From: Sphingobacteriia bacterium 28-36-52
Lineage (GTDB): Bacteria; Bacteroidota; Bacteroidia; Chitinophagales; Chitinophagaceae
Assembly (NCBI GenBank): GCA_002281575.1
Contig: NCGN01000016.1
Coordinates: 1 to 51,622, forward strand
DNA: 51,622 nucleotides
Direction of reading: 5' to 3'
The translations under genes were made by a program, and so were the position numbers. Of this stretch, positions 36,967-45,226 are shown piece by piece. Under the pieces are notes generated by a model. It was not told the DNA's origin, searched no databases, and saw only the letters and a list, made by a program, of their open reading frames with translations. Every line of letters begins with the position of its first letter. The first letter of the stretch is position 1.

Positions 36967-38743
36967 AGATTCTTTCTATGGCGTCTTTGAATTTCTCGTT
37001 CACCACTTTTCGCTTCAAACTCAATTTAGGAGTCATTTCACCTGTATCTACTGTCCATTCATTCGGAAGCAGTTCAAACTTTTTAATTTGTTCTACGTGG
37101 TTAAAGAATTTATTGAAACTCTCTACCAGTTCACGATAGAGCTCTAGTACTTTCGGATGATGAATCACATCTTCATTGGTAGTGTAAGGAATCTCCTTCT
37201 CTCTCATCCACTCTTTTAGCGTAGCAAAGGAAGGTACAATTAAAGCTCCAACGAACTTTCGCTCAGACCCTACCACCATTACTTGTTCAACAAATGGGCT
37301 CTCTTTTAATTTATTTTCAATCGGCTGAGGAGCCACATATTTTCCTCCACTAGTTTTAAACAACTCTTTTTTACGATCGGTGATCTTCAGGAATTTACCT
37401 TCATCCCAAACACCTATATCGCCCGTTAACAACCATCCATCCAACATGGTTTCTGCAGTTAAATCAGGACGCTTATAATAGCCTTTCATTACACAAGGAC
37501 CTGTTACCATGATTTCACCATCTTCTGCCAGTTTCACCTGAATGCCTTCAATTGCTGGACCCACTGTTCCAAACTTGGTACCGCCCTCTTCCTGACGGTT
37601 CACGCAAATTACTGGACTATTTTCGGTAGGACCATAGCCCTCATACACTGGCACACCAGCAGCATTAAAAATTCGCAAAAGCTTTACCTGACAGGCAGCT
37701 CCACCGGTAATAATGAAGGAGATATTACCTCCCAGGGCTTCACGCCATTTGGAGAAAATTAATTTATTGGCAATAGCCAGCTGAATATTGTACCAGAGGC
37801 CGCCACTGACTCTGTTATCGTATTTCTCAGCCAAGTCAACCGCCCAGAAGAACAGCTTTCTTTTGGTGCCCGTTAACTCATTGCCCTTCGCCATGATTTT
37901 TTCAAATACTTTTTCTAACAAACGAGGTACGGTAGTGAAACCGTTAGGTTTAATTTCTTTTAAATTATCGCCAATAGTATCAAGGCTTTCCGCATAGTAA
38001 ATACTAATGCCACTGTATAAATAAATATAGGTACAGGTTTTTTCAAAAATATGATTCAGCGGAAGAAAGCTCAGCACTTTAGATTCAGGTGCATCATGGA
38101 AGGGAAAACTCTTTTTACTGAATTGAACATTGGAATAAATATTTGCATGCGACAACATCACGCCCTTAGGGGTTCCTGTGGTCCCAGAAGTATAAATGAT
38201 GGTGGCCAGGTGATCAACCGGTACCGTTGCTTTTACGCTCTCTACCTCTGACAATAAAGAAGGAGTAGCCAGGTTGGTTACTTCAGACCAGTGTTGAGCT
38301 CCTGCTATGGTGTCAAAAGTGTACACTCCACGAATGGAAGGAACTTTATCCAGAATGCTATTGACTTTAGCCAGCAATTCTTCATTACTGACAAAAATAT
38401 ATTTAACAGCTGCGTCATTTAAAATGAAAGCAAGTTCATTGGGGTTAGTAGTCGGGTAAACTGGAACCAGGATGGCGCCAATCTGCTGCACTGCCAGGTC
38501 GGTAAAAACCCACTCAGGTCGATTGTTACTGATGATGGCAATTTTATCACTGCCTTCCGGAGAGAAATCGTTGGCACGAACACCTAAGGAGAGCAAACCC
38601 GCACTCAATCCGTTCACCGTATCGGCTACTTCCTTGGTACTATATTTTTTCCATTGTCCATTTATTTTAGCCGATAACATATCTTGTTTCGGAAAATGAT
38701 CCAGTTGGTGTTGTACGGCATCAAAAAGTCGCTTAATAGTCAT
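36959..38743 (-). CDS. Long-chain acyl-CoA synthetase (AMP-forming)
   Basis: Activates fatty acids to acyl-CoA through an acyl-adenylate. The 594-residue protein has the nucleotide loop IYTSGTTGTPKGVMLSHANI near residue 190, YEGYGPTENSPVICVN, and the hinge/ligase motif WLLTGDIGVWDEGKFLKITDRKKELFKTSGGKYVAP. The family fits FadD/FAA-like ligases of about 600 residues; no membrane segment is evident. Its stop overlaps the kinase-hybrid start by 8 bp, so the two are probably co-translated. Confidence 0.92.
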   Translation of the reverse strand: MTIKRLFDAVQHQLDHFPKQDMLSAKINGQWKKYSTKEVADTVNGLSAGLLSLGVRANDFSPEGSDKIAIISNNRPEWVFTDLAVQQIGAILVPVYPTTNPNELAFILNDAAVKYIFVSNEELLAKVNSILDKVPSIRGVYTFDTIAGAQHWSEVTNLATPSLLSEVESVKATVPVDHLATIIYTSGTTGTPKGVMLSHANIYSNVQFSKKSFPFHDAPESKVLSFLPLNHIFEKTCTYIYLYSGISIYYAESLDTIGDNLKEIKPNGFTTVPRLLEKVFEKIMAKGNELTGTKRKLFFWAVDLAEKYDNRVSGGLWYNIQLAIANKLIFSKWREALGGNISFIITGGAACQVKLLRIFNAAGVPVYEGYGPTENSPVICVNRQEEGGTKFGTVGPAIEGIQVKLAEDGEIMVTGPCVMKGYYKRPDLTAETMLDGWLLTGDIGVWDEGKFLKITDRKKELFKTSGGKYVAPQPIENKLKESPFVEQVMVVGSERKFVGALIVPSFATLKEWMREKEIPYTTNEDVIHHPKVLELYRELVESFNKFFNHVEQIKKFELLPNEWTVDTGEMTPKLSLKRKVVNEKFKDAIERIYA

Positions 38744-38802
38744 AACGCAATCGTTTAAAGTGAATTCACTTTATTTGAACGGTCAAATTAGGCAAATAAC
38801 CA

Positions 38803-38831
38803 CAAAAAAAAAAGCCAGTTTGCACTGGCTT
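38803..38831 (-). terminator. Intrinsic terminator after the TPR gene
   Basis: On the minus strand AAGCCAGT-GCAA-ACTGGCTT (38831-38812) forms an 8-bp stem with a 4-nt loop and is followed by a run of about ten T. It lies 21 bp after the TPR gene stop and separates it from the acyl-CoA synthetase gene, which must have its own promoter in 38744-38802. Confidence 0.9.
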
Positions 38832-38851
38832 AACAACTTAAAGGGATATAC

Positions 38852-39868
38852 TTAATTTAAATAATATTGACCGCCCGGCTGTCGGTACACCCGGCTCCGC
38901 TGAAACTCCTTGAATTTATTGGCTTCATCCGCATGGGTTTCCTGCCATTTTTTATAGGCATCTGCATCGTAAACAGCACCAAATAACCATTGATTGTAGG
39001 CTTCAAAAATGTCTTCTCGAATCATATGTTGCCAATGTTGAAACAACTGGTATGGAAAAGCAGTAGCATTCTCAGTCATCCACTCGGTAAGTAAGCGGGT
39101 TCTTATGCTGCCAATATGATCAATGGTTAAACCATCGGCTACCATGGGTCTTGTTTTTTCGTAGATAGCCAGTTGTTTTTGCTCAAAAGCGGAATATTTG
39201 GGAACCAGGTGGTAAGGCGTTTTCACAATAGGACGCAACACATTTCGGTAGGCATCCCAAAGCGCTTTTTTCACTTCTTCGGTTCGGGTGGAATAGCTTT
39301 CGAGGTTAACAAATAACTCTCCATGAATCAAAACCCTGATCCAGTTCATTTCCTTGTAGTAGTATTTAGCCGCGAAATAATAATTGCCACTGTAAGAAGG
39401 CGCCAATTCAATCCCTTTTTCCCAGGTGGAAATGGCTTCTTCTTTTTTGTTCTCCTGCAATAAACTCTCACCGTACTCGCTATAAATAACACCCCCATCA
39501 GGAAATTTTTTCAAGGCTCTCTTATATACTTTATTCGCTGCCGCATAATCGGCAATGGCCTTATAAGACATCCCCAAAATCTGAAAGCTTTGTTGATCTG
39601 CATTGGGATGTTCAATGGCAATTTTCCCAGCATCAATGGCCTGTGCAAATTCTCTTTGCAGAAAATAACAGAAAGAAATATTCTTCAGGACTTCCAGGTT
39701 CTGCGGCTCCTGCGCTTTTGCTTTTTCCAGTGCCACCATCGCATTCGTGAAATCTCCCTGTTGCATTAGTGCCATAGCAGATTCCTGCAATTGCTTAACA
39801 GTAGGTGCTTGTGCAAGCAGCTGCAAGGCAAATAAAAACCCACAGCATCCTAACAATATTTTTTTCAT
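38852..39868 (-). CDS. Secreted TPR-repeat protein
   Basis: The 338-residue protein has a signal peptide (LLAQ, to about residue 19) and at least four TPR units between about residues 25 and 180 (for example TNAMVALEKAKAQEPQNLEV and KVYKRALKKFPDGGVIYSEY). The C-terminal half has no repeat that I recognise. It is probably periplasmic and serves protein binding; no partner can be named. A palindrome CATACGTATG (39866-39875) covers the start codon. A strong terminator follows the gene. Confidence 0.8.
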   Translation of the reverse strand: MKKILLGCCGFLFALQLLAQAPTVKQLQESAMALMQQGDFTNAMVALEKAKAQEPQNLEVLKNISFCYFLQREFAQAIDAGKIAIEHPNADQQSFQILGMSYKAIADYAAANKVYKRALKKFPDGGVIYSEYGESLLQENKKEEAISTWEKGIELAPSYSGNYYFAAKYYYKEMNWIRVLIHGELFVNLESYSTRTEEVKKALWDAYRNVLRPIVKTPYHLVPKYSAFEQKQLAIYEKTRPMVADGLTIDHIGSIRTRLLTEWMTENATAFPYQLFQHWQHMIREDIFEAYNQWLFGAVYDADAYKKWQETHADEANKFKEFQRSRVYRQPGGQYYLN

Positions 39869-39889
39869 ACGTATGCTTTATTAATATGC

Positions 39890-39923
39890 ATCAATGATTA
39901 ATCAAATACTTTTAATCATTGAT
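39890..39923. repeat. 12-bp perfect inverted repeat over the DUF1015 stop codon
   Basis: ATCAATGATTAA (39890-39901) and TTAATCATTGAT (39912-39923) are perfectly complementary with a 10-nt loop. The right arm contains the last codons and stop of the DUF1015 gene. There is no U-run, so it is not a standard terminator. It may stabilise the mRNA 3' end or be a binding site upstream of the TPR gene. Confidence 0.55.
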
Positions 39924-41147
39924 TAAATGTGTCAAAAGACCATCTCTCAACTTCGGTTCAAACCAGGTACTTTTAGGAGGCATTACATTGCCGCTGTCTG
40001 CAATGGCAAACAACTGATCAATGGTAACAGGATACAAGCTAATGGCAGCAGCCATTTCACCACTATCCACTCTTTGTTCCAAAGCGCCTAGCCCTCTAAT
40101 TCCTCCCACAAAATCAATGCGCTTGTCGGTGCGTTGATCTAAGATACCTAAAATGGGACCCAATATTTTTTCTTGTAAAACCGACACATCCAATACACCA
40201 ATCGGATCGTTGGAATAAGTGCCAGGCTTTGCCGTTAGCAAAAACCACTCACCACCCACATATAATCCCATGGTATGCAATTGCTCAGGCTTCACTATTT
40301 GTTTACCCATCAAAACCACATCGAAAGAACTAGCCAATGCCGCTAAAAAATCAGTCTTGCTCAACCCGTTCAAATCCTTTACCACACGATTGTAATCCAT
40401 GATGTACAATTGATTCGAGGGGAACAAAGTCGTTAGAAAATAATTAGCCCCTTCAGGTACTTCGCCACTGATTTGCTTGCGTACTTTGGCAGCAGAAGCC
40501 GCACGGTGATGTCCGTCAGCGATATAGGTACAAGGAATTTCTTTTTCAAAAACAGCGGTAATGGATTCAACCGCATCAGAGTCGTTCACAATCCAGATGC
40601 TATGCTGAATCCCATCTTCAGCAATAAAATCATAAACAGGAGATTTGGCCTGCTTCCAATTATTGATAATGGTATCAACAGCAGCATGGTTGCGATACGC
40701 TAAAAACACATTGCCCGTTTGCGCACCCGTTGTTTTAATATGATTGATGCGATCCTGTTCTTTTTCCGGACGGGTAAACTCGTGTTTTTTAATCAGGTCA
40801 TTTTCATAATCATCCACACTGCTCACGCAAACCAGACCTGTCTGGCTTCTGCCATTCATAATAAGCTGGTAGATATAATAGCAGGGTTTGGATTCTCTGA
40901 ACAACACATCACGTTTAATGAATGCATCTAAATTGTCTTTAGCCTGTGCGTACACTTCTACACTATGAATATCTATTTTATCAGATAAGTCAATTTCACT
41001 TTTGGTGATATGTAAAAAAGTATGCGAATTGCCTTGTGCAGCAATTTTTGCTTCTGCACTGTTCAATACATCATAAGGTAAGCTGGCTACTTGCTTGGCC
41101 AGTTGTGGTTGGGGCCTGAGCGCCCTGAAAGGTTTGATTATTGCCAT
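39912..41147 (-). CDS. DUF1015 family protein
   Basis: The 411-residue cytoplasmic protein carries the family hallmarks: the N-terminal IIKPFRALRPQPQLAKQVAS-LPYDVLN and the central YIADGHHRAASAAKVR. The molecular function is not established, though the conserved Asp-Gly-His-His motif suggests an enzyme site. The gene sits 51 bp after serC on the same strand, and members in Bacteroidota are often next to serine-biosynthesis genes. A role tied to phosphoserine or serine metabolism is therefore inferred, not shown. Confidence 0.88.
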   Translation of the reverse strand: MAIIKPFRALRPQPQLAKQVASLPYDVLNSAEAKIAAQGNSHTFLHITKSEIDLSDKIDIHSVEVYAQAKDNLDAFIKRDVLFRESKPCYYIYQLIMNGRSQTGLVCVSSVDDYENDLIKKHEFTRPEKEQDRINHIKTTGAQTGNVFLAYRNHAAVDTIINNWKQAKSPVYDFIAEDGIQHSIWIVNDSDAVESITAVFEKEIPCTYIADGHHRAASAAKVRKQISGEVPEGANYFLTTLFPSNQLYIMDYNRVVKDLNGLSKTDFLAALASSFDVVLMGKQIVKPEQLHTMGLYVGGEWFLLTAKPGTYSNDPIGVLDVSVLQEKILGPILGILDQRTDKRIDFVGGIRGLGALEQRVDSGEMAAAISLYPVTIDQLFAIADSGNVMPPKSTWFEPKLRDGLLTHLIND

Positions 41148-41198
41148 TCGGCAAATATCGGTGAATATTTACAAATGAAAAGTTAGGATAATACCCTA

Positions 41199-42269
41199 CT
41201 ATCCGTGCTTCTGCGCAAAATAATGCAACAGGTTACAAAATTCAGTAACACTATCCAGTGGCAAAGCATTGTACATGCTAACCCGAATACCTCCCACGGT
41301 TCTGTATCCCTTTACGCCTACCATGCCTTCCTGTTTGCAAAGTGCAAGGAAGGATTCTTCCAGGGAAGGATCTTTCAAAAAGAAAATTGCATTCATTTCA
41401 CTTCTGTCTTCTTTGGCCACGGGAGCATCAAAAAGCGGAATGGAATCAATGGTATCATATAAAAGAGAAGACTTTCTGGCATTGCGCATGCCCATGGCAT
41501 CCAAACCGCCTTCCTGAATAATCCAGCGAAGCGTAAGCATGCTCACATACACAGCAAACACAGGAGGCGTATTCATTAGAGAACCCGCTTCAATATGTTT
41601 CTGGTAATTCATAATGGCAGGAATCTTTCTTGCAATTTTTCCGAGCAAATCTTTTTTCACCACCACCAGGTTCACACCAGCAGCGCCCATATTTTTTTGA
41701 GCCCCTGCATAAATAAGAGAGAGTGTATTATAAGGAGCAGGTCTGCTGAAAATATCGCTGCTCATATCTGCCACCAGTGGCACAGAAGTTTCAGGATACT
41801 GATGCCATTGGGTACCTTCTACGGTATTGTTGGAAGTAAAATGCAAATAAGCGGCATCATTGGGTACTTCAATATTTTTAGGGATGGATCGGTACTGGCT
41901 GCCGGATCCGTCAGACACTATATCCACTTTACCGAACAGGCTGGCTTCCTTCCAGGCTTTGTTACCCCAAACGCCGTTATCGCAATAAGCCGCCATGGCA
42001 TGGCTGTCCAGTAAATTCATAGGGACCTGCATAAACTGCGTGGTTGCTCCCCCATGCAAAAACAACACTTCATACGAATCATCTAATTGCATGAGTTCTT
42101 TCACTGCATTTCTGGCTTCGTCTAGAATTTCCAGAAACCAGGGCGTTCTATGACCAATTTCCAATAAGGAAAGACCCGTGTTTTTATAATTCAACACCGC
42201 TTCAGCAGCCTGCTTTAGTACAGGCGCCGGCAAAATAGAAGGACCAGAATTAAAATTATGCAGCTTCAT
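41199..42269 (-). CDS. serC: Phosphoserine aminotransferase
   Basis: PLP enzyme converting 3-phosphohydroxypyruvate to phosphoserine. I chose the ATG at 42269 (MKLHNFNSGPSILP, 356 residues); the longer in-frame start adds only MLYLLC. Motifs are FNSGPSILPAPV, HRTPWFLEILDEA, the PLP lysine in YAGAQKNMGAAGVNLVVVKK, and MNTPPVFAVYV. No serA lies between it and DUF1015, although the three often cluster. It is divergent from recR. Confidence 0.94.
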   Translation of the reverse strand: MKLHNFNSGPSILPAPVLKQAAEAVLNYKNTGLSLLEIGHRTPWFLEILDEARNAVKELMQLDDSYEVLFLHGGATTQFMQVPMNLLDSHAMAAYCDNGVWGNKAWKEASLFGKVDIVSDGSGSQYRSIPKNIEVPNDAAYLHFTSNNTVEGTQWHQYPETSVPLVADMSSDIFSRPAPYNTLSLIYAGAQKNMGAAGVNLVVVKKDLLGKIARKIPAIMNYQKHIEAGSLMNTPPVFAVYVSMLTLRWIIQEGGLDAMGMRNARKSSLLYDTIDSIPLFDAPVAKEDRSEMNAIFFLKDPSLEESFLALCKQEGMVGVKGYRTVGGIRVSMYNALPLDSVTEFCNLLHYFAQKHG

Positions 42270-42312
42270 ACACAAAAGGTAAAGCACAAAGTAAACCGAT
42301 TATCTTTACAAA

Positions 42313-42927
42313 ATGCAACTCCCTTCCACCTTATTAGAAAATGCAGTAGCACAATTTGCCAAGCTACCGGGCATTGGAAAAAAGACCGCGCTCAGACTGG
42401 TCTTACATTTATTGAAGCAGGATGTAAATGAAGTCGCTTTATTTGGAGACACTTTAACCAAAATGCGAAAGGAGATACAGTTTTGCAAGCGATGCAACAA
42501 TATCAGTGACGGAGAAATCTGCAGTATCTGCAGCAATACTGCGCGCAATCAGCATATTGTTTGTGTGGTAGAAAATATACGGGATGTGATTGCCATTGAA
42601 AGTACCCAGCAATTCAATGGAACTTATCATGTGCTCGGGGGGATTATATCGCCGTTGGATGGCATAGGCCCCGACCAACTAACAATTGAGCTGCTGGTGA
42701 ACCGGATTACGCAGGAACGGGTAGAGGAACTGGTATTTGCCCTGAGTCCGAATATACAGGGAGACACCACCATCTATTTTATTCAGAAAAAAATTGCCCA
42801 TTTGTCCTGCAAAATCACCACGATCGCCCGTGGCATAGCATTTGGAGGAGAACTGGAATATGCAGACGAAATGACGCTGGCCCGAAGCATTGCCAACCGA
42901 CTGCCCGTACAACAGTATGTGCAATAA
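42313..42927 (+). CDS. recR: Recombination protein RecR
   Basis: DNA clamp of the RecFOR pathway. The 204-residue protein has a helix-hairpin-helix (LPGIGKKTALRL), a zinc finger with Cys58, Cys61, Cys70 and Cys73, and a Toprim domain containing VVENIRDVIAIE and GGIISPLDGIGPDQL. TATCTTTA, close to the -7 promoter consensus, lies at 42301-42308, so the transcript would be nearly leaderless if that element is used. Confidence 0.95.
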   Translation: MQLPSTLLENAVAQFAKLPGIGKKTALRLVLHLLKQDVNEVALFGDTLTKMRKEIQFCKRCNNISDGEICSICSNTARNQHIVCVVENIRDVIAIESTQQFNGTYHVLGGIISPLDGIGPDQLTIELLVNRITQERVEELVFALSPNIQGDTTIYFIQKKIAHLSCKITTIARGIAFGGELEYADEMTLARSIANRLPVQQYVQ

Positions 42928-42990
42928 GATTTCGGGAAATTTGACAACAAATTCATAATTTCGTTGTTTAAACATTAAAATAGGTCCGTT

Positions 42991-43407
42991 ATGAAAAAAT
43001 GGGTTAAAATCATATTGATTCTTGGATTGGCGGGAGCCATTACCGGGGGGATTGTAGTCTACAAAATATTGACCAAGCCGCACAGGGATGTAACCACCGA
43101 AAAAGCAATCGCGATAAAGGCACAGGCATTGTTTGAAGCTTTCAAAAACGATGAAGCTGCAGCCAATGCACAATACCTCGACAAAGCCATTGAGATTGAA
43201 GGAGAAATTGTTGATTTCAGTACCAACCAGGATGGTCAGGTAGTGGTGAACTTTAAAACAGAAGATCCTTTCTTTGTGATCAACTGTACGTTTAAAACCA
43301 ATCCGGGTGAGCTGAAAGCAGGCAGCACCATACGTTTCAAAGGAATCTGTACCGGCTATATACCGGATGCCAATGTGGTGATTAACGAAGGAGTGTTAAT
43401 TCCATAG
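42991..43407 (+). CDS. Membrane-anchored OB-fold protein (tRNA_anti-like)
   Basis: The 138-residue protein has one N-terminal membrane helix (residues 5-26, rich in Ile, Leu and Gly). A soluble domain follows whose strands IEIEGEIVDFS, QVVVNFKT, FFVINCTF and GSTIRFKGICTGYI fit the OB-fold of the tRNA_anti-like family. The nucleic-acid link of that family name is by fold only. The domain probably faces the periplasm, and its ligand is unknown. It sits 56 bp before the YceI gene in the same direction. Confidence 0.75.
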   Translation: MKKWVKIILILGLAGAITGGIVVYKILTKPHRDVTTEKAIAIKAQALFEAFKNDEAAANAQYLDKAIEIEGEIVDFSTNQDGQVVVNFKTEDPFFVINCTFKTNPGELKAGSTIRFKGICTGYIPDANVVINEGVLIP

Positions 43408-43463
43408 GCAAAAAAAATCGCAACCTAAATAATGTAAAATCTCGTTTCGCAAAATATAACACC

Positions 43464-43985
43464 ATGAAAAAGTTTCTATTCATAGCTCTATGCAGCATTG
43501 CATTTACACAAACGCAAGCGCAAAAATTGTATGGCACCCGCAATGCCAAAGTAAGCTTTATTGCCACCAACGATGAAGACGTAAAAGCAGTAAACAATGA
43601 AGTAGCCAGCCGTTTATCCGATAAGGGAGAAATCAGCTTTAGCTTACTGATCAAAGGGTTTAAGTTTGAATACGCAGAAATGCAGGAAAAGTTCAACAAC
43701 GACTACGCAGAAAGCAACAAATTTCCAAGAGCAGAATTCAAGGGAACCATCAGTAATATCAAAGACATCAATTTTACCAAGGATGGCAATTACAAAGCCG
43801 TGGTAAAAGGAAATTTAACCTTACATGGCGTAAGCAAACCTGTTACAGTAAATGGTACCATTACAGTGAAGGGTGGAAAAGTATCTGCAACAGGTAAGTT
43901 CCCTATTGTAATGAAAGACCACAAGATTGATGCATCTGCCGTAACAGAAAAAGTGAACGCGGAAATCAACGCGGTTTACCAATAG
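43464..43985 (+). CDS. YceI family periplasmic lipid-binding protein
   Basis: The 173-residue protein has a signal peptide (to about residue 20, TQTQAQ). The mature part has the YceI lipocalin-like pattern: KVSFIATNDEDVKA at the start, FPRAEFKGTISNIKDI in the middle, and GNLTLHGVSKPVTVNGTITV near the end. Family members bind isoprenoid or other hydrophobic chains in a beta-barrel. The exact ligand is unknown. Confidence 0.88.
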   Translation: MKKFLFIALCSIAFTQTQAQKLYGTRNAKVSFIATNDEDVKAVNNEVASRLSDKGEISFSLLIKGFKFEYAEMQEKFNNDYAESNKFPRAEFKGTISNIKDINFTKDGNYKAVVKGNLTLHGVSKPVTVNGTITVKGGKVSATGKFPIVMKDHKIDASAVTEKVNAEINAVYQ

Positions 43986-44012
43986 TACTTCAACCGCATT
44001 CGCGGCTATATT

Positions 44013-44042
44013 TTGACGGAATACAATATGGGTGTATCTTTG
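44013..44042 (+). promoter_or_regulatory. Bacteroidota-type promoter for metH
   Basis: TTG (44013-44015, within TTTTG) and TATCTTTG (44035-44042, an exact TAnnTTTG) are 19 bp apart, as in the Bacteroidota primary sigma-factor consensus. The start point should be near 44048. That leaves a 5' leader of about 160 nt before the metH ATG at 44210. Confidence 0.78.
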
Positions 44043-44047
44043 CACCG

Positions 44048-44205
44048 ACTTTGGTGGATTTGTTTATTGTTCAGCCAAGGTCCTAGCCAATACGGTACTA
44101 TACCGTCATGGGTTAGTTTTTAGAACTAATAAACGTTTGAAGTGCCTCCCCCCACATTCTGGCGTTTATTGGTTAATTAAATCACCAAAAGGTGTTTGAA
44201 CCAAT
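44048..44205 (+). promoter_or_regulatory. Structured 5' leader of metH, candidate riboswitch
   Basis: Stem 1: ACTTTGG (44048-44054) with CCAAGGT (44075-44081), loop holding GTTTATT (44062-44068). Stem 2: CTAGCC (44083-44088) with GGTTAG (44111-44116) around ACGGTA-CTA-TACCGT, followed by U5 (44117-44121). Then AATAAACG (44128-44135), which can pair with CGTTTATT (44163-44170) or, as a pseudoknot, with the stem 1 loop. Last, ATTGGTT (44168-44174) with AACCAAT (44199-44205) around CACC-AAAA-GGTG, just before the start codon. Several of these exclude one another. I see no cobalamin-box or SAM-I signature. Ligand unknown; a B12, SAM or methionine signal is the obvious guess from context. Confidence 0.6.
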
Positions 44206-44209
44206 ACAT

Positions 44210-45223
44210 ATGCTAATAAAAGAAGAACTCCAGAAAAGAATCCTAGTAATTGATGGTGCCATGGGTACCATGATACAGCGGCATAAACTTACTGAAGCCG
44301 ATTACAGAGGCGAACAATTTAAGGACTGGCATCTAGACGTAAAGGGTAACAATGATTTGCTCTGCATTACACAACCACAAATTATTAGGGGCATCCACTT
44401 ATTGTATTTAGAAGCAGGTGCAGATATTATTGAAACCAATACATTCAGTAGTACTACCATTGCCATGGCAGACTACGATATGCAAAGTTTGGCTTATGAG
44501 TTGAACGTAGCCGCCGCTAAATGTGCCCGCGAAGCAGTAGCGGAGTTTATGCAAAAACATCCAGGTACCAGACCCAAGTTTGTAGCAGGAGCAATAGGAC
44601 CACTCAATAAAACTTTGAGCTTATCACCAGACGTAAACAACCCTGGATTTAGAGCAGTCACATTTGACGAAGTAGCCAACGCCTATTACGAGCAAATAGA
44701 TGGATTGGTAAACGGAGGAGTAGATTTATTATTGATAGAAACCATTTTTGATACGTTGAATGCAAAGGGTGCAATCTACGCAGCCAAAAAATATTTCAGA
44801 GATAAGGGAATACCAGAACTACCCATCATGATCAGCGGCACAATTACCGATGCATCAGGTAGAACACTGAGTGGACAAACCCTTGAAGCATTTTACACAT
44901 CAGTGATGCATGCCAATCCTATCAGCATTGGATTAAACTGTGCATTGGGTGCAGCAGAAATGAGAAGTCATATAGAAGAGTTATCACAAATAGCAGCTTG
45001 TTATACATCAGCCTATCCCAATGCAGGATTACCGAATGCCATGGGAGAATACGATGAAGCACCACACGAAACCGCACACTTTATAGAAGAGTGGGCCAAG
45101 CAAGGATTCGTGAATATCGTAGGTGGTTGTTGTGGAACAACACCCGACCATATTAAACATATTGCAGACAACGTTAGAAAAATGCAACCCAGACAATTAC
45201 CTGTGGTTGAACCAACCATTTAA
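44210..45223 (+). CDS. metH: Methionine synthase, homocysteine-binding subunit (split MetH, N part)
   Basis: Homocysteine S-methyltransferase module of cobalamin-dependent methionine synthase. I chose ATG at 44210 ([20 protein letters not shown], 337 residues); a GTG at 44192 lies inside the leader hairpin. Zinc-binding motifs GLNCALGA and [11 protein letters not shown] are present, as are [15 protein letters not shown] and [15 protein letters not shown]. It ends after this domain; the next gene starts 3 bp later and supplies the remaining domains. A split enzyme of this type is known in Bacteroidota, so this is not a recent mutation. Confidence 0.94.
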   Translation: MLIKEELQKRILVIDGAMGTMIQRHKLTEADYRGEQFKDWHLDVKGNNDLLCITQPQIIRGIHLLYLEAGADIIETNTFSSTTIAMADYDMQSLAYELNVAAAKCAREAVAEFMQKHPGTRPKFVAGAIGPLNKTLSLSPDVNNPGFRAVTFDEVANAYYEQIDGLVNGGVDLLLIETIFDTLNAKGAIYAAKKYFRDKGIPELPIMISGTITDASGRTLSGQTLEAFYTSVMHANPISIGLNCALGAAEMRSHIEELSQIAACYTSAYPNAGLPNAMGEYDEAPHETAHFIEEWAKQGFVNIVGGCCGTTPDHIKHIADNVRKMQPRQLPVVEPTI

Positions 45224-45226
45224 ACA

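Noticed and set aside
44043..44205. Cobalamin or SAM-I riboswitch upstream of metH
   Set aside because: I could not find the conserved B12-box (GCCACTG) or the SAM-I core, so the region is reported only as an unclassified structured leader.
44192..44209. GTG start for the first metH gene
   Set aside because: It lies inside the last leader hairpin; ATG at 44210 matches the family N-terminus.
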